A stretch of DNA of 59,180 nucleotides, from IMG/VR virus record IMGVR_UViG_3300014501_000021, positions 1-59,180 of that record, one strand, 5' to 3'. Both the position numbers and the translations under genes were made by a program. Position 1 is the stretch's first letter, and every line of letters starts with the position of its first letter. The notes below the pieces were generated by a model. It saw nothing but the letters and a program-made list of their open reading frames with translations, ran no database searches and had not been told where the DNA came from. Below, one piece after another: positions 25,566 to 32,891 of this stretch. Source of the stretch: a virus.

Positions 25566-28500
25566 ATGGCAGACACAGCACCTTCTTTAGCGGCAGAGAA
25601 TGCCGAAAGCGGCGTAGTAGTTACATACGTACCCGCTACTAACCAGCCTTCTGTTCCGGGTGGTATACGTGTAGTCGGTCTTATCGGCACGGGATTGAAT
25701 TACAAGAATGTTACCGTTAAGGTAACTCGTGGGTCCGTTCTTAATGGACTTGATCCGCTAACTCCTGTGGCACTATCGCTACCTAGCACGATCACTGATG
25801 AAAACTATGTTGTCTACGCGTTAAATGCTGATTATACTCTTTCATTACCTGAGAGTATCTCTGGCAGCTGGACTCCTGTATCTCTTATAACCGGAATCCT
25901 TGCTCTTAATATTAACGGAGACGGACAGCAGACGATCATGCTTAATCTCGCGGATTCGGGTGGAGCGCAGATCGCAGCAGACATCCAGACTAAGGTGCGC
26001 GCTCTTGTACCTTTCAACTCGTCCAACGCTCTTGCGTATAGCGGCTTCTTAGCCTCTTATAATAATGGACAATTCACGCTAGAGTCTGGAACATTTCCTA
26101 TCGGGTCCGTTGTCGTCAACCCTGCAATCGGTGACGCGGGTATTTTAAATCTAGGAGTCGGTAATCCTGGCGCGGTAGAGACGGCTGGCGGAGGAGTTAA
26201 CTGGGGTCCTGAAGGATTTGCGTTCGATACTGGATCTATTAACGTAGGTGTCGGAGCATTCCCTTACGGAGTTAACCTTGACGGACAGACCTTTGAAGTC
26301 TACGCCAACGGCAGCCAGATGGCGCAGCTCGTTGACTTCGTTGGAGTTAACATTCGCCCTTCCTTCTTTACAGCATTAACAGGTTCTGTATCTCTTACTG
26401 TTGGATCAACAACGGTAACGGGTACGGGTACTACCTTCCTTTCACAGTTAGCTCCTGGCGATATTGTTCAGTTTACAGGAGATCCTACTCATACGTATAC
26501 TGTTGTAAGCATCGCAAGCAATCTCAGCATGCAGCTTGCTACACCTTACGCAGGACCTGCATTAGCTCTTGGATACGCTCTCGTTGCTGCAACTGCCATC
26601 ACGGGATCCGCTGGAGTAGGCACTATCATCAACGGCGATTTAGACATCGCCCCTAACGACCTTACTTCTGTCACTAACTTCCCGCCGGGTGTTGTTAACG
26701 GCGGACAGCATGGTGATGACGCAACCGCCATCGCGGCTCAAGCGGCGGCCTTGGCAGCATTCACAGCCGGGCAGACTGCGGGTGCATCTGGTACTACAAT
26801 TCCATCAACCTTAGATGGACAGACTCTTCTTCCTGGAGCGTATCAGTTTGCGTCGGGCACCGCGACATTGGCTACATCAGGTCCCGGAACTCTTACGTTC
26901 AACGGTCCTTCATCCGCAAGCTGGATCATCTATACAGCTACTACGTTAACGACGGGAGCAGGCGGTACACCTACAATGTCGTTTATTGGTGGATGTTCTG
27001 CGGCAAACGTTCTATGGATTATTGGATCTTCTGCTACACTTAACAGTGGAGTTTCTGGTACTTTTGGTGGAAATCTTATCGCGTATACAAGTATTACGGT
27101 TACTTCAGGTGGAATTGTTAACGGCTCATTGGCAGCGCTGAACGGTGCTATCACTCTATCAGCTCCTACTATCGTTAATGGCTCTTCCGCAAATACCGTT
27201 GTAAGTCTTGGTACTGGAATTATTCAGCAGATGAATGCTGCATTCTCTCCTGTAATAACGTTTAATTCTACTATCTCCTCAGCGTCATATACCGTTACTC
27301 TTCCACAGTTGCCTCAAGCGGGAGATACATTAATTGTATACGTAGGTTCTTCAAGTCCTACTCTTTATACGTGGACTGCGGGAGTACCGCTAGCTACTCA
27401 GTACAACTTGAATCCAGCAACAGGAATCGTAACGTTCAATGCAGCTGCGGCAAATCAATTCGTTGCAATCACTTACGCAGTAGCACCTACGTTAGTAGCG
27501 TCTGTTGATATCGAGGGTAGCGCAAACTACATCAAGGTATCCACTACTTCTAATGATAACGCGGTAGTCCAGATCGGTAATGGTACTGTTAACGCAAGCC
27601 TTGGATTCACAGCAGGTACTCAAGTAGCTGGTCCTAAGGAGCCTGCTTACCTTACGACTTATTCTTTCACGTATGGAACACCAAAGGTATCAACGCTCAC
27701 GCTGGACGATTACGGTCCTACTCTGTACACTGACTTAACAAGTCTTGTTGGAGCGTATGGTCCTGTTGCAACGACAAACGATCTCGCGGGATCTCCTTAC
27801 TCTGTAACTAATACGCTCCCGCTAGGTGCTCAGATTGTCTTTACAAACAGCGCAAACACTGGTGGAATTATGGCAGTACAGTGTAATCCAGCAGATGGTA
27901 CTCCGTTAGCTCAGTTCCAGGCGGCTCTAAATAAGCTAGCATCTGTCCCAGGCGTTAACATCGTTGTATGTTTGACTCCGATGTCTCTTTTGTATCCGTC
28001 TATCGTAGCCCACGTCGTTAACTGCAGTCAGCCGCTAGATGGTCTTTTCCGCACGGCTGTCATGGGGTTTGATCCGACAACAACTACAATTGAGTCAGCA
28101 ATCAATCAGGCGGAAGGAATTGCAGCAAGTGGTAATGGAAGACGCTTCTTAATGCCATGGCCTGCATCTGTCAATATTGCTCTTGCTAACAACACGAACG
28201 CACAACTTGATGGATCCTTCCTTGCAGCTGCTATCGCAGGACTACGTATCAATGGAAACAACGACGTCGCTACTCCGTTACTAAGACAGCAGCTATATCC
28301 GTTCACAACCGCCGCTGTTAACCTTCTTCGCACAGATAAGCTCGAACTGCGCGACGGTGGAGTAACCGTTGTAGAACTTCAGAACGGACTTGTTCGTATC
28401 ACTGAGGATACAACGACCGATCGTTCAACAATTGATAACCAGGAATTCTCTGTAACTGAAATCGTCGACTTCGTTGCAACGACTTGTGCCACACTTCTTA

Positions 28501-28727
28501 ACTCAATCTTCATCGGCGTTAAGATTCTTTCAAATACTACAAGTATCGTTACAGCGACAGTGCAGGTACTTCTTAATAACTTGATCGCCTTGAACATTCT
28601 TACAGACTATCAAAACGTTCAAGTTCAGGTTAACCCGCTGGACCCTAGACAGATCGATATCTCATTCGAAGTCGCTCCTGTATACGGTCTTAGATACATC
28701 TCCGTCACCTTCTCACTAGAGCAGTAA
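25566..28727 (+). CDS. Tail sheath protein, 1053 aa, with inserted domains including DUF3494-type ice-binding domain
   Basis: AGGAG lies 9 bases upstream. The C-terminal half is a contractile-tail sheath: QLYPFTTAAVNLLRTDKLEL, RDGGVTVVELQNGLVRITED, then TTDRSTIDNQEFSVTEIVDF and the closing strand ISFEVAPVYGLRYISVTFSL. The N-terminal region (residues 1-100) also fits. Between them lie insertions: a hook-IN-like module (about 108-205), the VTGTGTTF module (270-332), a DUF3494-like ice-binding domain (340-540), and a further beta module (about 560-640). Usual sheaths are about 400-700 residues, so the excess is explained by these insertions, which would project from the tail surface. It is followed directly by tube genes. 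Confidence 0.9.
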   Translation: MADTAPSLAAENAESGVVVTYVPATNQPSVPGGIRVVGLIGTGLNYKNVTVKVTRGSVLNGLDPLTPVALSLPSTITDENYVVYALNADYTLSLPESISGSWTPVSLITGILALNINGDGQQTIMLNLADSGGAQIAADIQTKVRALVPFNSSNALAYSGFLASYNNGQFTLESGTFPIGSVVVNPAIGDAGILNLGVGNPGAVETAGGGVNWGPEGFAFDTGSINVGVGAFPYGVNLDGQTFEVYANGSQMAQLVDFVGVNIRPSFFTALTGSVSLTVGSTTVTGTGTTFLSQLAPGDIVQFTGDPTHTYTVVSIASNLSMQLATPYAGPALALGYALVAATAITGSAGVGTIINGDLDIAPNDLTSVTNFPPGVVNGGQHGDDATAIAAQAAALAAFTAGQTAGASGTTIPSTLDGQTLLPGAYQFASGTATLATSGPGTLTFNGPSSASWIIYTATTLTTGAGGTPTMSFIGGCSAANVLWIIGSSATLNSGVSGTFGGNLIAYTSITVTSGGIVNGSLAALNGAITLSAPTIVNGSSANTVVSLGTGIIQQMNAAFSPVITFNSTISSASYTVTLPQLPQAGDTLIVYVGSSSPTLYTWTAGVPLATQYNLNPATGIVTFNAAAANQFVAITYAVAPTLVASVDIEGSANYIKVSTTSNDNAVVQIGNGTVNASLGFTAGTQVAGPKEPAYLTTYSFTYGTPKVSTLTLDDYGPTLYTDLTSLVGAYGPVATTNDLAGSPYSVTNTLPLGAQIVFTNSANTGGIMAVQCNPADGTPLAQFQAALNKLASVPGVNIVVCLTPMSLLYPSIVAHVVNCSQPLDGLFRTAVMGFDPTTTTIESAINQAEGIAASGNGRRFLMPWPASVNIALANNTNAQLDGSFLAAAIAGLRINGNNDVATPLLRQQLYPFTTAAVNLLRTDKLELRDGGVTVVELQNGLVRITEDTTTDRSTIDNQEFSVTEIVDFVATTCATLLNSIFIGVKILSNTTSIVTATVQVLLNNLIALNILTDYQNVQVQVNPLDPRQIDISFEVAPVYGLRYISVTFSLEQ
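26583..27185 (+). other. DUF3494-like ice-binding domain inside the tail sheath
   Basis: Residues about 340-540 of the sheath. Family hallmarks are in order: TAITGSAGVGTIINGDLDIA, VTNFPPG, a helical segment with AAQAAALAAFTAGQTA, LDGQTLLPGAYQFASGTATL, TLTFNGPSSASWIIYTATTL, a Cys-Ser-Ala-Ala-Asn-Val-Leu-Trp-Ile-Ile-Gly-Ser-Ser motif, GGNLIAYTSITVTSGG and NGSLAALNGAIT. DUF3494 proteins such as TisAFP and ColAFP fold as a beta-solenoid with a long helix and bind ice. Ice binding here is inference. Confidence 0.85.
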
Positions 28728-28735
28728 TCTGACCA

Positions 28736-29326
28736 ATGGCTACGCCGCAACTACCGCAAACAGAACAGCGTCTAGCGACATCGCTCTCCATTTATTTCTT
28801 ACCGGAGAGTTCGATTAGCTTAAGCACTTCTTTTGCAAGTATCTTTGCGCCGAGATCTACGACAACGGCCGTTGTAAATCAAATGCAACAGTTAGATGGT
28901 ATTGTTTCTTTTAATGAAGAACAGTCTAGAACGTTAGACTGGCGGTATGAAATAGATTCGGACGGCATTGGGGCCCCGCTAGAAGTTATGGCGTCCCCAG
29001 TGCGTCATACTATTAAACTTAAAAGGGCTGTAACGTACTATGCCGACTTAATTAGTATTCTTGGATTCAACTCATTAGGGATTAATTCAAGTCAAGGAAT
29101 ACCCGCTGACGGAACAGTTGACGGCGGATTGCTCGCGCAAGCTATCACAAACCCCTATATCTTCATAAAGAAAGAGATTGATCCGTCGGGTAACGATATT
29201 GTTACTTTTTATAGAAATTGCTTGCTAGGCACCATAACGAAGGATGCGGCTGTAAATGCAGGGGTGCTAGGCATGTATGAAGACGCCGTGATTTACTACG
29301 CAGATCGTCAACTATTTACAGGCTAA
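28736..29326 (+). CDS. Tail tube protein, copy 1 (196 aa)
   Basis: Lies 8 bases after the sheath stop, the standard tube position. It shares its N-terminus (MATPQLP-T--RL-TS) and overall plan with the following gene at 29342, so the two are paralogues. Visible segments: VSFNEEQSRTLDWRYEIDSD, then RHTIKLKRAVTYYADLISIL and DIVTFYRNCLLGTI, with a conserved YADR near the end that matches YSER in copy 2. Copy 1 carries an extra 20-residue insertion (NSSQGIPADGTVDGG). One copy may build the tube and the other cap or initiate it; which is which cannot be told from the sequence. Confidence 0.7.
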   Translation: MATPQLPQTEQRLATSLSIYFLPESSISLSTSFASIFAPRSTTTAVVNQMQQLDGIVSFNEEQSRTLDWRYEIDSDGIGAPLEVMASPVRHTIKLKRAVTYYADLISILGFNSLGINSSQGIPADGTVDGGLLAQAITNPYIFIKKEIDPSGNDIVTFYRNCLLGTITKDAAVNAGVLGMYEDAVIYYADRQLFTG

Positions 29327-29341
29327 TCGCAGGAGAAATAA

Positions 29342-29869
29342 ATGGCAACACCACAATTACCAGTAACAGTAGCCCGATTATCTACATCGGTTACTATCAG
29401 ACTTATTCCGATGGATACTCTTAATGCGGCAGCATTAGCTAACCCTGCGTCTATTCTGACAGCGGTGCAGAGCTCCCCTATTGGTGCTGTAGAGAGTTTT
29501 TCGGAAACTAATTCGCGCCCAGCGGTAATCCGTTTCGAGATGAACTCTGACGCTCCAGGAGTTGTACAAGAAGTAACTCCTAACCAGGTTGAAGCTCGTA
29601 CTATTACTCTTGATCGCGTTGTATTGTATTCTGGCGACGTTCTCGATACCTTTGATGTTACGAATGGAGATATCGTATTCCAGTATTATCCCTTCGCATT
29701 GATCAAGGTAGAAGTAGCGCCGGCATCCGCTAACCTTCCCGACATTATCACCGTTTATCGTGACTGTTGGTTCACAACTAACCCGAAGGCATACGCAGTC
29801 CGTACTGACTTAAAGATCATCCAGACGGTTAACATCACATACTCAGAGAGAGAAGTCGTACAAGTATAA
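29342..29869 (+). CDS. Tail tube protein, copy 2 (175 aa)
   Basis: A good AGGAG site lies 7 bases before the ATG, unlike copy 1, which has none; this suggests that copy 2 is made in larger amounts and is the main tube subunit. Matching segments to copy 1: MATPQLPVTVARLSTS, AVESFSETNSRPAVIRFEMN, EARTITLDRVVLYSGDVLDT, then DIITVYRDCWF and VNITYSEREV. It precedes the tail-assembly chaperones, as in lambda-type and contractile tails. The function is inferred from position and duplication. Confidence 0.75.
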   Translation: MATPQLPVTVARLSTSVTIRLIPMDTLNAAALANPASILTAVQSSPIGAVESFSETNSRPAVIRFEMNSDAPGVVQEVTPNQVEARTITLDRVVLYSGDVLDTFDVTNGDIVFQYYPFALIKVEVAPASANLPDIITVYRDCWFTTNPKAYAVRTDLKIIQTVNITYSEREVVQV

Positions 29870-29897
29870 TTCGTTTTGATTTATCGGAGAAGAAAAG

Positions 29898-30290
29898 ATG
29901 ACACAAGCAACCGCAGGAACGCCCGATCCAAAAAAGCCAATGACGTTAGCAGACATATCCCAGCTTGGTTACATTCAGAAAACCCGCGAAGTATTCGAGG
30001 GTGCGACTCTGACTGTCCAAACTTTGTCGTTATCCCGCCAACAAAAAATCCTACTAAACATTCCCGCCGACACGACGGACCCTCTTGTGCGGTATACTCA
30101 TCTACAGATTGAGACCCTGGCAAATGCGACGCTTGCAATTAACGATGAGAAGTACTCCGAGGCAGATGTAGATCGTTTACGGAAGTTTTACAGTGGTTTG
30201 CAGGCCAGCGTCTTACAGTCGTTCTACGAAGTCTACCAGGAAATGATGGTTGACCAAGAGAAGACGCTTGCGAGTTTAAAAAAAACCTAA
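29898..30290 (+). CDS. Tail assembly chaperone, short form (gpG-like)
   Basis: A 130-residue, mainly helical acidic protein between the tube and the tape measure, with a GGAG site 9 bases upstream. It ends ASLKKT and stop at 30288-30290, and the slippery heptamer lies 7 bases before that stop. This arrangement (short chaperone, -1 slip, long fused chaperone, tape measure) is the lambda G/GT scheme, in which both products guide assembly of the tube around the tape measure. LSLSRQQKILLNIPADTTDP and KFYSGLQASVLQSFYEVYQE are representative segments. Sequence of such chaperones varies widely between phages, so identification rests on order, size and frameshift site. Confidence 0.85.
   Translation: MTQATAGTPDPKKPMTLADISQLGYIQKTREVFEGATLTVQTLSLSRQQKILLNIPADTTDPLVRYTHLQIETLANATLAINDEKYSEADVDRLRKFYSGLQASVLQSFYEVYQEMMVDQEKTLASLKKT
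30275..30281 (+). promoter_or_regulatory. Programmed -1 ribosomal frameshift site (T TTA AAA)
   Basis: In the frame of the upstream chaperone the bases at 30275-30281 read T_TTA_AAA, a perfect X XXY YYZ heptamer, followed by four more A. After a -1 slip the frame stays open through 30625, whereas the zero frame stops at 30290. Confidence 0.85.
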
Positions 30291-30625
30291 ACCTTGAGGA
30301 GTTGCCGTTTCGTGACGAATACGAAATATGCAAGCTCTTAAACTGTACTCCTAACGATTCGAAGTTTACGGACCTTACTAAAGCCCAACGGCTTTGGTTC
30401 TTGCTTAATATCCATAAGGATAAAATGGAGCAAGCAGAGATGGTGCTAAATCTCTGCAAGCATATACAGCCACAGGCCTATTTCAAGAAGCAGGCTGACG
30501 CTGTAAATACCGACTTTATCTCGGATATTTTGGCAAAGTTAGGCCGCGAGCTCACTCCCGAAGAAAAACTTGCTTTAAATGTTCCTGACGATAAGGATGA
30601 TGTTGATATAATCACGAGGGACTAA
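30281..30625 (+). CDS. Tail assembly chaperone, frameshift extension (gpT-like)
   Basis: This is the -1 frame part of a fused protein, join(29898..30281,30281..30625), about 242 residues in total. It is not an independent gene: the first possible start in this frame is a TTG at 30302 placed directly against GAGGAG with no spacing, and the frame is already open upstream (KNLNLEELPFRDEYEICKLL). Residues then run through RLWFLLNIHKDKMEQAEMVL and LTPEEKLALNVPDD, helical and acidic. The stop overlaps the tape-measure ATG by one base. The long form would be the minor chaperone product contacting the tape measure. Confidence 0.8.
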   Translation, partial: KNLNLEELPFRDEYEICKLLNCTPNDSKFTDLTKAQRLWFLLNIHKDKMEQAEMVLNLCKHIQPQAYFKKQADAVNTDFISDILAKLGRELTPEEKLALNVPDDKDDVDIITRD

Positions 30626-32388
30626 TGAACGAAGACGCCTCAGGCGCACCATTAGATTCAGGCGGCACCCCGTCTGTTCCAAATCAAAATGATACATTAG
30701 ACCACCTTAAGAGGGAAATCGACCTCATTAACGGGAAGAATAGAGCTCTAGAATCTACTAATACTCTCGGGGCAGAGTCTGTTAAGCAAGCGCTAACGTA
30801 CGCGGAGGCGATGGCGAGAGTCCAGGCAAGTTATGAATCAGTTAGACATGATCTGATAGGTCTTACTGGTGAGCGTCATAAAGAAGGGATTGCTCTAGCT
30901 AGGGTAGCGGACCATAATATTAAGTTGATGGCGTCGGCTGAAAAGTTTCTTGGGATCACAGATAAAACAAATAAGTTAATCCAAGAACGTAAAGACGTCA
31001 TGCTTGGCCTATTGCAGATAGGCAAGCAGATGAATATTTTGGGTACTGAAGAGTATACCGACGCTGTTAAGCGCGCAGACTTAGACTTTAAGAAGCAACT
31101 GTACGATAGGGCTAAAGGTGATTGGACCAGTGCAATAAATACCGCTGGTGAGATAATCAACTATCAGTTCCAGTCGCAGATGCTCGGAGCGATGGGAAGA
31201 GGACGTACCTTGATGCAAGGTGCGGGTATGGGTCCCTCAACTCCTGGCGGGGCCCTAGGCGGCGCTGATCGTATGTTTGGCGCTACAGGTTCTGCAATGA
31301 ATCCTTTGGAGCGAATGAGCGCCTTCAATAAGATCCTTGAAGAAGCGCCACGTGCGGCTAACCAATCTACGGCGTCCATGAAGAACATGATTGGTACTAT
31401 GGCCTACTTCGGTGCGTCTACCGATAAGATGGTAGCCTCACTGATCAAGGGTTCCAGAGAAGCAGGCATGACCGCGAATGATATCGCGAAAGTTTATAGT
31501 TTCTCTAGTATTTCCGCAAAAGAGCTTGGATTATCTACTATGGAGACAGGAGATAATCTATTAGAATTAACTCATATCTTTAGACAAGTCGGCGGTGGAG
31601 TTAACCAGGCCGCAGCTGTTCTAAGTATGTTTAGTCATAACATCCACGCTCTAGGTATAAATTTACAAGGTGTTGAGAAACTAGAATTAGCTTCAAAATT
31701 TGTGCAGGGTATCTCGTCACTGCCTTTTGATAAAATGGCAGGCTTGACGATGTACAACACAGGAAAGCCGCTACAAGCTATCACAGAGCAAGATATGAGT
31801 AGCCCTTTGAAAACAGCTATGGCGACCTTTCAGAGAATTTCAAGCCAGATAGGTCCTGGCTTCGTTAACCAAGGTGCCGCGGTAGAGAAGACTGCGGAGT
31901 TACTTGGCATGCATTTGAATGCACTGCAAACAGTGTCTTTACAGAAGATTTTAAGAGAGGGCGGTACAGCAAACGAAAAGGCTTTCGAAAAGTTAGCAGA
32001 CCCGACGAAGTATATGGCAGAAGGTATTGACAATCTAAAAGAGAGCATGGAACCTCTTAAGAGTATTGACAATAATATAAAGAATATACAAGGTATGATG
32101 TCGAGTATGCTTTCATGGGGCTCCGCTATAACTGGCGTGATTCCTGCGCTTACGGGTCTTAGAATTCTTGGAGGAGCTGCAGGCATTTCTGGCGGGCTTG
32201 GTACTGTAGCTGCTGGTGCTTCATCACTGGTTCTAGGAGAAGAGGCGGCCGCAGCAATAGGTACGGGTGTTGCTGGCGCCTTTAGTGCTCCAGCGTTAGT
32301 AGGCGTGGGCGCCTTGGGAGCTCTCGCTTACGGAGGATATAAGGCAGGACAGATGGCTAAGAAGTCGTTCGGGACGGGGAGGCAGTAA
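30625..32388 (+). CDS. Tape measure protein, 587 aa
   Basis: Directly follows the chaperones and precedes baseplate genes, the fixed place for a tape measure. The N-terminal two thirds are long helices with coiled-coil character (VRHDLIGLTGERHKEGIALA; QERKDVMLGLLQIGKQMNIL). The middle includes repeated small-residue helices (KMAGLTMYNTGKPLQA). The C-terminus is a hydrophobic Gly/Ala-rich region (GLRILGGAAGISGGLGTVAA to ALGALAYGGYKAGQMAKK), as in tape measures that insert into the host membrane. At about 1.5 angstrom per residue (family rule), the tail would be about 90 nm or less. No peptidase or lysozyme domain is visible. Confidence 0.85.
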   Translation: MNEDASGAPLDSGGTPSVPNQNDTLDHLKREIDLINGKNRALESTNTLGAESVKQALTYAEAMARVQASYESVRHDLIGLTGERHKEGIALARVADHNIKLMASAEKFLGITDKTNKLIQERKDVMLGLLQIGKQMNILGTEEYTDAVKRADLDFKKQLYDRAKGDWTSAINTAGEIINYQFQSQMLGAMGRGRTLMQGAGMGPSTPGGALGGADRMFGATGSAMNPLERMSAFNKILEEAPRAANQSTASMKNMIGTMAYFGASTDKMVASLIKGSREAGMTANDIAKVYSFSSISAKELGLSTMETGDNLLELTHIFRQVGGGVNQAAAVLSMFSHNIHALGINLQGVEKLELASKFVQGISSLPFDKMAGLTMYNTGKPLQAITEQDMSSPLKTAMATFQRISSQIGPGFVNQGAAVEKTAELLGMHLNALQTVSLQKILREGGTANEKAFEKLADPTKYMAEGIDNLKESMEPLKSIDNNIKNIQGMMSSMLSWGSAITGVIPALTGLRILGGAAGISGGLGTVAAGASSLVLGEEAAAAIGTGVAGAFSAPALVGVGALGALAYGGYKAGQMAKKSFGTGRQ

Positions 32389-32891
32389 TGGCTAATACGA
32401 AGTTTCCTCTTAAACTAAATGGCGTAAGTTTTCTAGTTAACCCGACTAACATAAGTGTTAAGAAACCCATCGTTAAAGGGTCACTTAATACTCAGGGCGG
32501 TGTACGATTTCAGGTATGGTATAATGAACCGGAGATATTGATCATCAATGGTATCTCTACTGGACAGTCTGCCTACGCTGAATTACAATTTCTTAAGCAG
32601 AACTACGAAGTTACTAAGACGACAAATTTAAGTACGCTTTTTTACAAGACTAAGAATTATCGCGGCTTTATAGACTCTATAGAGGTGGGACACTCGATTG
32701 ATAGGCATCAGCGGTGGCCTTATACGATTCAATTCCAATTGCTTCAGGGAGAGCAATTTAACATACAAGACTTCGCTCTACAGCCTAGTGGCCTTGTCGG
32801 GCAGGTTACGAACTTGCTGGAACAAAATATCAACGCACCTATCGCAAGAGCGACCGGGGCTCTTGGATCTGCTCTAGGTAAGATTATCTAA
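32388..32891 (+). CDS. Baseplate/distal tail protein between tape measure and hub, 167 aa
   Basis: The start overlaps the previous stop by one base, and the end overlaps the hub gene likewise. Residues 1-130 are a beta-rich domain (FPLKLNGVSFLVNPTNISVK; GGVRFQVWYNEPEILIINGI; NYRGFIDSIEVGHSIDRHQR), followed by a C-terminal small-residue tail (IARATGALGSALGKII) that resembles the tape measure's end. Proteins in this slot connect the tube to the hub (similar in place to T4 gp53/gp48-type or LysM-like tail proteins). No LysM motif is obvious. Role by position. Confidence 0.7.
   Translation: MANTKFPLKLNGVSFLVNPTNISVKKPIVKGSLNTQGGVRFQVWYNEPEILIINGISTGQSAYAELQFLKQNYEVTKTTNLSTLFYKTKNYRGFIDSIEVGHSIDRHQRWPYTIQFQLLQGEQFNIQDFALQPSGLVGQVTNLLEQNINAPIARATGALGSALGKII

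Noticed and set aside
30302-30625. Independent gene starting with TTG at 30302.
   Set aside because: The frame is already open upstream and joined by the slippery site; GAGGAG abuts the TTG without spacing. It is treated as the frameshift product.
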